DNA from: Nevskiaceae bacterium
Lineage (GTDB): Bacteria > Pseudomonadota > Gammaproteobacteria > Steroidobacterales > Steroidobacteraceae
NCBI GenBank assembly: GCA_024234075.1
Contig: JACKOV010000003.1
Location: forward strand, 248,001 to 312,000
Reading direction: 5' to 3'
DNA length: 64,000 nt
Within the stretch, counting starts at the first letter, position 1, and the number at the start of each line of letters is the position of its first letter. A model generated the notes under the pieces. It saw only the letters and a list, made by a program, of their open reading frames with translations, did not search any database and was not told the origin of the DNA. A program made the position numbers and the translations under genes. Positions 28,557 to 38,994 of this stretch are shown here, one piece after another.

Positions 28557-29855
28557 TCAGCGGGGTTCGCGACCCTGTTCGCGGGCGATGGCGCGATGGC
28601 CGATGTCGCGCCGGAACTGCCGGTCGCGCCAGTGGATGGCATCCACCAGCGCATAGGCCGCTTGCTGGGCCGCACCGACGCTGTCACCGAGGCCGACGGC
28701 GCAGAGCACGCGGCCGCCATGGGTCAGGATCTCGCCTTTCGGTCCGAGCGAGGTGCCGGCATGGAAGACCTTGCCCGGCAGCGCGGCGGCGCGGTCCAGG
28801 CCTTCGATCACGTCGCCCCTGCGGGTGGCGTCGGGATAGCCGCCGGCCGCCATGACGACACCCAGCGCGGCCCGCGGGTCCCAGTCCATCGACACCTGAT
28901 CGAGCCGCCGCTCCAGCGCCGCTTCGCAGAGCAGGGTCAGGTCGGAACGCAGGCGGCAGAGGATCGGCTGGGTTTCGGGATCGCCGAAACGGCAGTTGAA
29001 CTCCAGTACGTTGGGCGTGCCGTCGGGCGCGATCATGATGCCGGCGTAGAGGAAGCCCGTGTAGGGCATGCCGTCGGCGGCGAGACCGCGGATGGTCGGC
29101 TCGATCACCTCGCGCATGATCCGCGCATGCATCTGCGGCGTGACGACCGGTGCGGGCGAATAGGCGCCCATGCCGCCGGTGTTCGGGCCGAGATCGCCGT
29201 CGTCGCGGCGCTTGTGGTCCTGCGAGGTCGCGAACGGCAGGACGTGCTCGCCATCGGCCATGACGATGAAGCTCGCTTCCTCGCCCGGCAGGAATTCCTC
29301 GATCACGACTTCGGCGCCGGCCCCGCCGAACTGGCCGCCGAACATCGCGCGGGCCGCGGCGATCGCTTCGTCGGCGGTCGCGGCAATGACGACACCCTTG
29401 CCGGCCGCGAGGCCGCTGGCCTTGACCACGATCGGCAGGCGCTGCCGGCGGACGTAGTCGGGATCGAAATTCTGCTGCGTGAAGGTGGCGTAGCTCGCCG
29501 TCGGGATGCCGTGGCGGCGCAGGAATTCCTTGGTGAAGGCTTTCGAGCCTTCGAGTTGTGCCGGCGCGCGACGCGGACCGAAGCAACGCAGGCCGGCGGC
29601 TTCGAAGGCATCGACGACACCGAGGACCAGCGGCGCCTCGGGCCCGATGATCGTCAGATCGACCTGTTCGGCCTGTGCCAGCGCGACCAGGCCGGGAACG
29701 TCGTCGGCCTGCACCGGGCAGTTGCGCATCCGCGGCTCGGCCGCGGTGCCGGCGTTGCCGGGAGCGACCAGCACCTCGGTCACGCGCGACGACTGGGCGC
29801 ATTTCCAGGCCAGCGCATGTTCGCGGCCACCGCCGCCGACGATCAGCACCTTCAC
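28557..29855 (-). CDS. purD: Phosphoribosylamine-glycine ligase
   Basis: This is a 432-residue ATP-grasp enzyme of de novo purine synthesis, making glycinamide ribonucleotide from phosphoribosylamine, glycine and ATP. The N-terminal [18 protein letters not shown] is the PurD signature. Later motifs include [14 protein letters not shown] (ATP binding), [11 protein letters not shown] and the family-defining RFGDPETQP. It lies 16 bp after purH, in the conserved purH-purD order. Confidence 0.97.
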   Translation of the reverse strand: MKVLIVGGGGREHALAWKCAQSSRVTEVLVAPGNAGTAAEPRMRNCPVQADDVPGLVALAQAEQVDLTIIGPEAPLVLGVVDAFEAAGLRCFGPRRAPAQLEGSKAFTKEFLRRHGIPTASYATFTQQNFDPDYVRRQRLPIVVKASGLAAGKGVVIAATADEAIAAARAMFGGQFGGAGAEVVIEEFLPGEEASFIVMADGEHVLPFATSQDHKRRDDGDLGPNTGGMGAYSPAPVVTPQMHARIMREVIEPTIRGLAADGMPYTGFLYAGIMIAPDGTPNVLEFNCRFGDPETQPILCRLRSDLTLLCEAALERRLDQVSMDWDPRAALGVVMAAGGYPDATRRGDVIEGLDRAAALPGKVFHAGTSLGPKGEILTHGGRVLCAVGLGDSVGAAQQAAYALVDAIHWRDRQFRRDIGHRAIAREQGREPR

Positions 29856-29871
29856 GGGCGAGAACCCTCCG

Positions 29872-31452
29872 TCAGTGGCGGAAGTGGCGCATGCCGGTGA
29901 ACACCATCGCCATGCCGTGTTCGTCGGCTGCGGCGATCACCTCGGCATCGCGTACGCTGCCGCCGGGCTGGATCACTGCGGCGATGCCGTACTCGGCCGC
30001 GACATCGACACCGTCGCGGAACGGGAAGAAGGCATCCGAGGCCATCACTGCACCGCTCACGACCAGCTTTTCGTCGGCGGCCTTCATGGCCGCGACACGA
30101 CTCGAATAGACGCGGCTCATCTGGCCCGCGCCGACACCGACGGTCGCGCCGTCGCGGCAGTAGACGATGGCGTTCGATTTGACGTACTTGCAGACCTGCC
30201 AGGCGAAGAACAGATCGTCGATCTGCTGCGGCGACGGCCGGCGCTTGGTGACGACCTTGAGGTCGGCCGGAGTCACCATGCCGAGGTCGCGTGTCTGCGC
30301 GAGCAGGCCGCCGGTGACGCTGCGGTAATCGAGGCGCGCACCGGTCGGCGCGCCGAGCTCGCCGAGTTCGAGTAGGCGCACGTTCGCCTTGGCGGCGAAA
30401 GCGGCGCGGGCTTCGGCGCTGATGCGCGGCGCAGCGACCACCTCGACGAACTGCCGGGCTATGATCGCCGCCGCGGTCGCAGCGTCGAGCTCGCGATTGA
30501 AGGCGATGATGCCGCCGAAGGCGGAGGTCGGGTCGGTGCGCCAGGCGCGCTCGTAGGCCTCCAGCGGCGTGGCGGCGACGGCGACGCCGCAGGGATTGGC
30601 GTGCTTGACGATCACGCAGGCCGCGGTGGCGAACTGCCGCACGCATTCAATGGCGGTGTCGGCATCGGCGATGTTGTTGAACGACAGCTCCTTGCCCTGG
30701 AGCATCGTGCCGGTGGCGATCGAGGCGCCGCGCGCGGCCGGATTGCGGTAGAACCCGGCCTGCTGGTGGGGGTTCTCGCCGTAGCGCAGGTCCTGCACTT
30801 TTTCGAACAGCAATGGCAGGCTCGGCGGGAACACGGCTGCGGCCGCATCGCCCGTTGGCGGTGCCTGGCGGGCGAGCAGCCAGCTGGAGACCATGGTGTC
30901 GTACTGCGCGGTATGCGCAAACGCCTTGGCGGCAAGCGCGGCCCGCAGCGCCGAGGTGATCGCACCGCCGTTCGCGCCCAGCTCGGCCAGCAGCCGTGGG
31001 TAGTCGGCCGGATCGACGACCACCGTGACGGCATCGTGGTTCTTGGCGGCGGCACGCACCATCGCCGGGCCACCGATGTCGATGTTCTCGATCGCGTCTT
31101 CGTAAGTGCAGCCGGGCTTGGCGACTGTCTGGGCGAACGGGTAGAGGTTCACGACCAACAGGTCGATGCGCGCGATGCCGTGCTGCGCCATCACCGCCTC
31201 GTCGATGCCGCGCCGGCCGAGCAGCCCGCCGTGGATCTTCGGATGCAGGGTCTTGACGCGCCCGTCCATGATTTCGGGGAAGCCGGTGTGCTGCGAAACC
31301 TCGGTGACGGCCAGCCCCGCCTCGGTCAGCAGCTTGGCCGTGCCGCCGGTGGACAGCAGCTGCACGCCGCGGCGCGCGAGTTCACGGGCGAAGTCGACGA
31401 GGCCCGCCTTGTCGGAGACGGACAGCAGTGCGCGGCGAAGGGTGACAGGCAT
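29872..31452 (-). CDS. purH: Bifunctional AICAR transformylase / IMP cyclohydrolase
   Basis: The 526-residue protein matches full-length PurH. The N-terminal methylglyoxal-synthase-like domain ([29 protein letters not shown]) closes the purine ring to IMP. The C-terminal domain transfers the formyl group and has [10 protein letters not shown], the active-site KHANPCGVA and AFGGIIAFN. It performs the last two steps of IMP synthesis. It follows fis by 7 bp in the dusB-fis-purH-purD block. No purine riboswitch or PurR box was found in the tiny gap, so expression probably starts further upstream. Confidence 0.97.
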   Translation of the reverse strand: MPVTLRRALLSVSDKAGLVDFARELARRGVQLLSTGGTAKLLTEAGLAVTEVSQHTGFPEIMDGRVKTLHPKIHGGLLGRRGIDEAVMAQHGIARIDLLVVNLYPFAQTVAKPGCTYEDAIENIDIGGPAMVRAAAKNHDAVTVVVDPADYPRLLAELGANGGAITSALRAALAAKAFAHTAQYDTMVSSWLLARQAPPTGDAAAAVFPPSLPLLFEKVQDLRYGENPHQQAGFYRNPAARGASIATGTMLQGKELSFNNIADADTAIECVRQFATAACVIVKHANPCGVAVAATPLEAYERAWRTDPTSAFGGIIAFNRELDAATAAAIIARQFVEVVAAPRISAEARAAFAAKANVRLLELGELGAPTGARLDYRSVTGGLLAQTRDLGMVTPADLKVVTKRRPSPQQIDDLFFAWQVCKYVKSNAIVYCRDGATVGVGAGQMSRVYSSRVAAMKAADEKLVVSGAVMASDAFFPFRDGVDVAAEYGIAAVIQPGGSVRDAEVIAAADEHGMAMVFTGMRHFRH

Positions 31453-31459
31453 GATGACC

Positions 31460-31738
31460 TCAGGATGCGAGGCCGAGGTCGCGCAACTTCTTGCGCAGCG
31501 TGCCGCGATTGATGCCGAGGATGGTTGCAGCGCGGCTCTGGTTGCCGTCGCAGTGATCGAGCACGGCGCGGAACAGCGGCTCTTCGACTTCGCGGATCAC
31601 CAGATCGTAGAGACGCGCCGGGCGATGGCCATCGAGGTTGGCGAAGTAGTCGCTGAGCGCACGCTGGGCGTGGTCGCGCAACGGCAGTGGCAGTTGCGCG
31701 CTCATGGAGGCTGCCGGCATGGCATCGGCGTGGGTCAT
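31460..31738 (-). CDS. fis: DNA-binding protein Fis
   Basis: The C-terminal 80 residues are typical Fis: [48 protein letters not shown], with the helix-turn-helix at the end. The frame is open back to the dusB stop, giving several possible starts. I chose ATG 31738 (92 residues, [11 protein letters not shown]..) because GAGG lies eight bases before it and the length fits the family (98 aa in E. coli). A start at 31705 (81 aa) or 31894 is possible. Fis is a nucleoid protein and regulator of rRNA and growth-phase genes. It is co-transcribed with dusB. Confidence 0.9.
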   Translation of the reverse strand: MTHADAMPAASMSAQLPLPLRDHAQRALSDYFANLDGHRPARLYDLVIREVEEPLFRAVLDHCDGNQSRAATILGINRGTLRKKLRDLGLAS

Positions 31739-31939
31739 CGGGCCGGCCTCGGCGCACGCGAGCGCAGCGGCGGAGCGGCCCGCGACGTCGCTGCGGGAGC
31801 TGGCCGCAAGCGGCATGGCCATGCGCAGTGGCATCGAGCGTCCCATCGCGCTGTCGGTGCGCCGGGTGGTTCCGTAATTCTTCTTGGCCGGCATGGCACA
31901 GGTCCCCGTCCGTCGGGTCGCTGCGTTCCTGCCGAACAT

Positions 31940-32929
31940 TCAGGCAGCCGCGCCGACCCAACCCTGTAAGAGTTCTCGCGTGCACGCAAACTGCGCCGAC
32001 GTGGAATCCGCCGCCATCATCGCGCGCCGCGCGTCGTGCGCGTCGCTGAGCAGCCTGCTGTACCAGCCGAGGTGTTTGCGTGCAATCCGGAGCCCGGAGT
32101 CTTCGCCATGAAAAGCGTAGATGGACTCGAGATGCGCGAGAACTATATCACGCAGCTCGGTCCGCGACAGCGGTGCCGGCGACCTGCCCTCGGTCAGCGA
32201 AGCGTTGACAGTTCGGAAAATCCACGGTGCGCCGTGCGCTGCGCGACCGATCATGGCGGCGTCGGCACGAGTGAAATCAAGGACCTCGCGCGCCTTTTGC
32301 GGCGAGTCCACATCGCCGTTGGCGATCACCGGAATCCGCACGGCGGATTTGACATCGCGGATGGTTTCGTATTCGGCCTGGCCGGTGTAGAAATCCATGC
32401 GTGTGCGGCCGTGCAGCGTGATTGCCGCGATGCCGCTGGCCTCGGCGATGCGTGCGATCCGCAAGGCGTTTCTGCTGTCGCGATCCCAGCCCGTGCGTGT
32501 TTTCAGCGTGACCGGTACGCCGGCCGGGGCGACCGCTGCGACCACCGCTTCGAGCAGGCGGGCCACCAGTGGTTCGTCCTGTAGCAACGCCGAGCCGCAC
32601 AGGCGGTTGCAGACTTTCTTGGCCGGACAGCCCATGTTGATGTCGATGATCTGCGCGCCGAGATCGACGTTGCGGCGTGCGGCGTCGGCCAGCGCGTCCG
32701 GCTCGGCGCCCGCGAGCTGCACCACGCGGGGCTCGGGTTCTCCGTCGTGATTCATTCGCTGACGCGACTTGCGCGAGTTCCACAGTCGTTGATCCGAAGT
32801 GATCATTTCGGAAGCCGCGAGCCCGGCACCGAAACGGCGCGCCAGCATGCGGAACGGGCGGTCGGTGACGCCGGCCATGGGTGCGAGCACGGCCGGTTCG
32901 TGGACTTCCCATCGACCAATCCGAAACAT
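31940..32929 (-). CDS. dusB: tRNA-dihydrouridine synthase B
   Basis: This is a 329-residue FMN enzyme that reduces uridine in the tRNA D-loop. Visible motifs are LAPMAGVTDRPFRML (flavin barrel start), the active-site DINMGCPAKKVCNRLCGSALL with the catalytic cysteine, HGRTRMDFYTG and IANGDVDSP, and MIGRAAHGAPWIF. It lies directly upstream of fis, the classic gammaproteobacterial dusB-fis operon, with no gap between the dusB stop and the open fis frame. Confidence 0.97.
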   Translation of the reverse strand: MFRIGRWEVHEPAVLAPMAGVTDRPFRMLARRFGAGLAASEMITSDQRLWNSRKSRQRMNHDGEPEPRVVQLAGAEPDALADAARRNVDLGAQIIDINMGCPAKKVCNRLCGSALLQDEPLVARLLEAVVAAVAPAGVPVTLKTRTGWDRDSRNALRIARIAEASGIAAITLHGRTRMDFYTGQAEYETIRDVKSAVRIPVIANGDVDSPQKAREVLDFTRADAAMIGRAAHGAPWIFRTVNASLTEGRSPAPLSRTELRDIVLAHLESIYAFHGEDSGLRIARKHLGWYSRLLSDAHDARRAMMAADSTSAQFACTRELLQGWVGAAA

Positions 32930-32968
32930 GTGCCAGGGCCCGGGTGTGTGGTGTCTTGCGGCGGCGCG

Positions 32969-34723
32969 CTAGCCGATCGCGCCGGCGCGGTCGTTGGCGC
33001 AGGTGACGGACGAGTCGCTGCGGCGCAGGCAGACATCGAGTTCGAAGCCGACGGCTTCACCGCCCGGATCGAGCAACGAAACCTCGGCGTCGATCCGCTG
33101 GCCAGGCGCGAGCATCGGCACCGGTGCGATCGCCGCCGCGCCGGCGTATTCGCGCGGCGTCAGATCGCGGGTCGCGAGCCGGTTGCCGAAGCGATCCTGC
33201 AGCGTCACGCGCAGCAGCGGCGCCGGCTGGGCGCGCGCTGCGGCATTGCGGATGCTGGCACGCACGGTCAGGGTGCCGGCTGCAGACGGCTCGGCGACCA
33301 CGCCCTGCTGGCGCAGCTCGTAGCGCGCGAGTTCCCAGCGAGACTGCAGCGGCCGCCCGAGTGCCGCATACAGCTGGGTCAGCGGCGCCTGCAACGACGG
33401 CACGCTGGCGAGTTCCTCTCGATAGAGATGCGCGAGCTGTAGCGCAAGCGCCAGTCCCAGCAGCACGGTCGCGATCCACATCCAGCGCGGTGCCTGTGCC
33501 GCGCGGGCGGCACCGCCTGCAGCGAGATCGGCGACCACGGCGTCGCTGGCATTCACGGCGTCGGTGTCGGCGACGTCGTCGATGGGGACGCGCGATGCGA
33601 CCACGGGGGGCGGTGATTCGAGCTGCGGTGTCGCCGCGGCAGGCGCAGCGACGGGGCGGCCAGGTAACGGGATGGAGGATGGCGGCGCCGGTTCCAGTTC
33701 GAGCCAGCGCAGCGTGGAGCCGCTGCCCTGCGCCGCGGTGCGGTGCTCCACGGTCGCCTGCCGGGCTGCAGCGATGCCCGGATCGTCGTCGGTGATCTTG
33801 GCCGCAGGTCGTGGCAGTGGCGACGGTGACTCGCTCGGCAGTACCGTGATTTCGGACGCGTCGTCGACGGCGATCCGGATCGAAGCCAGCTCGGGCGGCT
33901 CGTCGCGCTGGGCGCGGACGACCAGCGCCGCCAGCTCCGCGGCCATCATGGTGTCGATCTGCCAGTCGCCACCTGCACCGCCCAGGGTGACGGCCTGCTG
34001 TGGCGCGGCGGGTCGCTGCAGGCTGTCGGTCGTCGGCTCGCGGGCCGGGGGCCGTGGTGGGGAGAGCTCGGCGGATGCCGCGATGCCGGTGACGGCGTCG
34101 GACGCCGGCCGGGGTCGAGCTGCGGGGACGGGTGCAAGGGCGGGTGCGAGGATGGGTGTGGACGCCGGTGCCGATGCCGACATGGGCGCCGGGCGATCCG
34201 GCGCCACGCCCGAGCCCGGTTCGCGCCGGAAGGTATCGGTGATTTCTGCCGGCGATTGGACGGCCGCTGCGCTTCCGGAGGTGGCTGCGTCGCGGTCTTC
34301 GGCTTCGTCCTCGATGTCGTCCGGCCAGTCGTCGGCGCCGTGGGTATCGTCGAACCGCGGCTCGTCGTCGCGTGGCGGGCTGCGGAACAAGCTGCTGCCG
34401 GTGTGTAAAGTCTTGACGTCGGCCGGTAGTGCCGTCGGGCCGGGCGATGCAGGGGTATCGGTATCGGGCAAGTCGCCCGGGTCCGGGTCGGCCGCCATGG
34501 AGGCCGGATCCTGGGCGGCCGACTCGTCGTCCGACTCCTCTGCCGTCGGCGGAAGCGAAGTGGGGTGCAGCGTCGTGGTGTGCTGACCACCGGGTTCGAA
34601 CAGCGAAGCCAGTGCATTGAACACTGCTGCGCAACGTCCGCAACGTACCTGGCCTTGTGCGATACGCAGGTTCGCAGCGGTCACGGTCAGCGGCAGCTGG
34701 CATTGTGGGCAGATGGTGATCAC
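32969..34723 (-). CDS. Zinc-ribbon and DUF3426 domain membrane protein
   Basis: The 584-residue product starts at GTG 34723, which overlaps the prmA stop (GTGA). Residues 4-35 form an MJ0042-type zinc ribbon (CPQCQLPLTV...VRCGRCAAVFNA). A long low-complexity Pro/Ala/Asp-rich linker of about 330 residues follows. One membrane helix (WMWIATVLLGLALALQLAHL) comes next, then a C-terminal periplasmic DUF3426 domain (LTVRASIRNAAARAQPAPLLRVTLQD). The family is common beside prmA but its role is unknown. The linker is unusually long. Confidence 0.85.
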   Translation of the reverse strand: MITICPQCQLPLTVTAANLRIAQGQVRCGRCAAVFNALASLFEPGGQHTTTLHPTSLPPTAEESDDESAAQDPASMAADPDPGDLPDTDTPASPGPTALPADVKTLHTGSSLFRSPPRDDEPRFDDTHGADDWPDDIEDEAEDRDAATSGSAAAVQSPAEITDTFRREPGSGVAPDRPAPMSASAPASTPILAPALAPVPAARPRPASDAVTGIAASAELSPPRPPAREPTTDSLQRPAAPQQAVTLGGAGGDWQIDTMMAAELAALVVRAQRDEPPELASIRIAVDDASEITVLPSESPSPLPRPAAKITDDDPGIAAARQATVEHRTAAQGSGSTLRWLELEPAPPSSIPLPGRPVAAPAAATPQLESPPPVVASRVPIDDVADTDAVNASDAVVADLAAGGAARAAQAPRWMWIATVLLGLALALQLAHLYREELASVPSLQAPLTQLYAALGRPLQSRWELARYELRQQGVVAEPSAAGTLTVRASIRNAAARAQPAPLLRVTLQDRFGNRLATRDLTPREYAGAAAIAPVPMLAPGQRIDAEVSLLDPGGEAVGFELDVCLRRSDSSVTCANDRAGAIG

Positions 34724-35673
34724 GGTGGGTTGTCTGCCGGCTTCCGGCCCGGCCATTCTGAACCGACCGTGGACGCACAGCGACCATCCTGCGCGACTCG
34801 ACGACCGGCGAGACAGGTCCAGCCGTCGAGTGTGCGCCAGGCCGTGAGTGCCAGCCACGGCGCATAGGCGCCGATCACCTCGTCGGCCTGTTCGTCGAGC
34901 AGGCCTGCCAGTACCAGGGCACCGTCCGGCGCGAGCAAGCCGGTGAGCTGCGGGGCGAGTTCGATCAGCGGCCCGGAGAGAATGTTGGCGAGCACCACCC
35001 TGGCGGTGCCGGTCGGCAAGGTCGCCGCAGCCGTGTGCACCTGGATGCGGTCTGCCACGGCGTTGGCGGCGGCATTCTCCTGGGTCGCGAGCAAGGCCTG
35101 CGGATCGATATCGTGCGCATCGACCCGTGCAGCGTCGAGTCGCGCCGCGGCCACAGCCAATACGCCGGAGCCGCAGCCGAAGTCGATCACCGCCGCAGCG
35201 GGCCGGAGGTTCGCGTCCAGCCACTCGAGGCACAGCCGCGTCGTGGGATGCGTGCCGGTGCCGAACGCCAGCCCGGGATCGAGTCGCACGACGACTGCGT
35301 CGGTCTCGGTCACGCTGGCATGGGATGGGCAGATCCACAGCCGCGTGCCGAAGCGCATCGGCCGGAAATCCTCGAGCCAGGCGCGTTCCCAGGCGCGCTC
35401 CTCGATGCTTGCACGGGTGAAGCGGGCGGCGCCGATGCCCAGCGCCTCGGCGAGCCGGGCGGTCAGTGCGTCGCCGGCGGTGGTTGCGTCGTCGAAGATG
35501 GCCTGCAGGCGGGTCGCGGGCCAGAGGCGGAACTCGCCCGGTGCCGGTTCGAGGATCGGATCGTCGCGCTGGTCGGTGAAGCTCAGCGAGACCGCGCCGG
35601 CTTCGAAGCAGGCGGTTTCGGCGATGTCCGGATCGAGTCCGTCGAGCTCGAACGTGAGGCTGTACAGGGCCAT
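34720..35673 (-). CDS. prmA: Ribosomal protein L11 methyltransferase
   Basis: This 317-residue protein begins MALYSLTFELDGLD, the N-terminal L11-binding domain. The S-adenosylmethionine domain has VIDFGCGSGVLAVAAARLDA (motif I) and the catalytic-loop RVVLANILSGPLIELAP. GLAFGTGTHPTTRLCLEWLD is diagnostic of PrmA. It trimethylates L11. It lies downstream of accC and overlaps the DUF3426 gene start, indicating translational coupling. Confidence 0.96.
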   Translation of the reverse strand: MALYSLTFELDGLDPDIAETACFEAGAVSLSFTDQRDDPILEPAPGEFRLWPATRLQAIFDDATTAGDALTARLAEALGIGAARFTRASIEERAWERAWLEDFRPMRFGTRLWICPSHASVTETDAVVVRLDPGLAFGTGTHPTTRLCLEWLDANLRPAAAVIDFGCGSGVLAVAAARLDAARVDAHDIDPQALLATQENAAANAVADRIQVHTAAATLPTGTARVVLANILSGPLIELAPQLTGLLAPDGALVLAGLLDEQADEVIGAYAPWLALTAWRTLDGWTCLAGRRVAQDGRCASTVGSEWPGRKPADNPP

Positions 35674-35781
35674 GCGCGGCAGATTAGCGCAGTGCGTCGC
35701 GTCTGGAGCGATCGCCGCGATGTTTGCGGGCCGATGGCGACGCCGGGGTCGCCCGCCGGCGACGCGACCGTGCGCAGACCC

Positions 35782-37125
<1,344 letters not shown>

Positions 37126-37137
37126 GGCGCGAATTGC

Positions 37138-37596
37138 TTACTCGATCACGAACAGCGGCTGGCCGAACTCCACCGGATCACCGTTCTGCACCATGATCGC
37201 GGTGATCTTGCCGGACTTGTCGCTTTCGATCTGGTTCATCATCTTCATCGCCTCGATGATGCACAGCACCTGGCCCACCTTCACCTCGTCGCCGATCTCG
37301 ACATAGGCTTTGGCGCCCGGCGACGGTGCGGCGTAGTAGGTGCCGACCATCGGTGCGGGCACGACGTGATCGGAGGACTTCGGCCCAGGGGCGGCGGCCG
37401 TGGCAGCGGTCGCTGCCGTCGGTGCAGCCGGCGCCGCGGCCAGCGCCGCCGGCGCATACATCGGCATCTGCGTCATGGCGCCGCCGCTCGGCATCCGGCT
37501 GATTCGTACGGATTCCTCGCCTTCCTTGATCTCGATCTCGGCGATGCCCGATTCCTCGAGCAGCTCGATCAGTTTCTTGACCTTGCGGATATCCAT
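37138..37596 (-). CDS. accB: Biotin carboxyl carrier protein of acetyl-CoA carboxylase
   Basis: This 152-residue protein starts [33 protein letters not shown] Pro/Ala-rich linker follows, then the biotinyl domain with the target lysine in [12 protein letters not shown] and the AccB 'thumb' ([12 protein letters not shown]). It carries biotin between AccC and the carboxyltransferase. It lies immediately upstream of accC. Confidence 0.97.
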   Translation of the reverse strand: MDIRKVKKLIELLEESGIAEIEIKEGEESVRISRMPSGGAMTQMPMYAPAALAAAPAAPTAATAATAAAPGPKSSDHVVPAPMVGTYYAAPSPGAKAYVEIGDEVKVGQVLCIIEAMKMMNQIESDKSGKITAIMVQNGDPVEFGQPLFVIE

Positions 37597-37647
37597 GTCT
37601 CCCCCGGGTTCTTGTCTGATGTAATACGGGTGTGCCGCGACGCTGCG

Positions 37648-38118
37648 TCAGCGACCGCGGGTCGCGGCCGGACCGGCAGTGCTGGCCAGGCGTGCGACGG
37701 CGGCGCGCACCGCCAGTTCGTAGCCGATCGGCCCGAGGCCGACGATGCAACCGACCGCGAGGTCCGACAGATAGGAGCGCTGCCGGAACGGTTCGCGGGC
37801 GAAAGTGTTCGAGAGATGCAGCTCGATGAACGGCAGCTGGACGGCGGCGAACGCGTCGCGCAGGGCAACGCTGGTGTGGGTCAGGCCGCCCGGATTGATG
37901 ATCGCGAAACGGATGCCGGCGGCCGGTGCCTGCTGTATGCGGTCGATCAGCGCGTGCTCGCCATTCGACTGGAAGGCCAGCAGCTCGTGGCCGAGCTCGG
38001 CGGCCACGCGGCCGGCGCGGGCGACCAGCTCGTCCAGGGTCTCCCGACCGTAGATCTCGGGCTCCCGCGTACCGAGCAGGTTCAGGTTCGGCCCGTTTAA
38101 CAGAAGCAACTGTGCCAT
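37648..38118 (-). CDS. aroQ: 3-dehydroquinate dehydratase, type II
   Basis: This 156-residue shikimate-pathway enzyme has the type-II signature [20 protein letters not shown]. Also present are [35 protein letters not shown] and the catalytic-loop [23 protein letters not shown]. It dehydrates 3-dehydroquinate. The position next to accB-accC is common in gammaproteobacteria. Confidence 0.96.
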   Translation of the reverse strand: MAQLLLLNGPNLNLLGTREPEIYGRETLDELVARAGRVAAELGHELLAFQSNGEHALIDRIQQAPAAGIRFAIINPGGLTHTSVALRDAFAAVQLPFIELHLSNTFAREPFRQRSYLSDLAVGCIVGLGPIGYELAVRAAVARLASTAGPAATRGR

Positions 38119-38241
38119 TGGGGGCGGAATTTACCGGATTCGGGCCCGAAGTGCGAATTTCCCGCCACGATGGGCGCAGGATCGGACCATCATCGTGCGT
38201 CGTCCGAGCGAACAGGAAGCTCGCGATGTCGCTCAGGAAGC

Positions 38242-38994
38242 CTACGTTTGCGAACCCAGCAGTCGGCCGTCGTCGCCGGATGCGGCCTCGGGCAGGCCGG
38301 CACGCCGGGCGGCCAGGATCCGCAACTGCAGCGCAATCGCGCGACGCGTGCTCTCGATTTCGGCTTCGCCGGCATTCAGGCGCGCCACCTGATCGAGGAT
38401 GAACGCGGCCTCGTCGGCATGCAGTTCGCCGACCTTCATCGCGACGATGCGGCGCTGGGCATCGGCGAAGGCGGTGAACGGAAAGCCGAGCCCCATGCCG
38501 AAAGCCTGGGCCGCCTGCAGGCCATCCTGCTCGCCGATCAGCAGGGGATAGTCGATGCCGATCTCGCGGGCATAGCGCAGCACCTCGTCGCGGAAGTCGA
38601 CCGCGATGCCCACGATCTCCACGCCCTGTGCCGCCCGTTCGGCGCGCAGCTGCTTCAGCAACGGGATCTCGCGGCGGCAGGGTGCGCACCAGGTCGCCCA
38701 GAAATTCACGACCAGGGAGGGCTGGCGAAACTCCGCGAGGCTGCGTGGCGGGCCTTCGAGCGAGGCCAGCACGACCTCGGGCAGCGTCTCGGGTATCGGC
38801 GCCGTCGGTGGCGCCGAGAGCACCGCCGGATCGTCACCGCCACCTGACATTCCGGCTGGTCCGGGATGTACTACCGTATCCAGCGGCATGCGCGCCATGC
38901 GGTTGGGACCCAGCACCGCCCAGGCGAGCAGCCCCCCCAGCACGGCGATCGATGCCAGGAGCAGCGCGCGGGGGCCGCGCCGAGCCGCGGTCAT
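38242..38994 (-). CDS. TlpA-like membrane-anchored thioredoxin-fold protein
   Basis: This 250-residue protein starts at ATG 38994, overlapping the dsbD stop (ATGA). An N-terminal anchor (LLLASIAVLGGLLAWAVLG) places the thioredoxin domain in the periplasm. The active site is NFWATWCAPCRREIPLL (CAPC), with the cis-Pro loop GFPFTAF. It is an AhpC/TSA-like TlpA/ResA-type reductase. Coupling to dsbD suggests that DsbD supplies its electrons. Confidence 0.9.
   Translation of the reverse strand: MTAARRGPRALLLASIAVLGGLLAWAVLGPNRMARMPLDTVVHPGPAGMSGGGDDPAVLSAPPTAPIPETLPEVVLASLEGPPRSLAEFRQPSLVVNFWATWCAPCRREIPLLKQLRAERAAQGVEIVGIAVDFRDEVLRYAREIGIDYPLLIGEQDGLQAAQAFGMGLGFPFTAFADAQRRIVAMKVGELHADEAAFILDQVARLNAGEAEIESTRRAIALQLRILAARRAGLPEAASGDDGRLLGSQT

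Noticed and set aside
31445..31465. PurR box or purine riboswitch before purH
   Set aside because: Only 7 bp separate fis from purH; no aptamer or PurR-like palindrome fits there.
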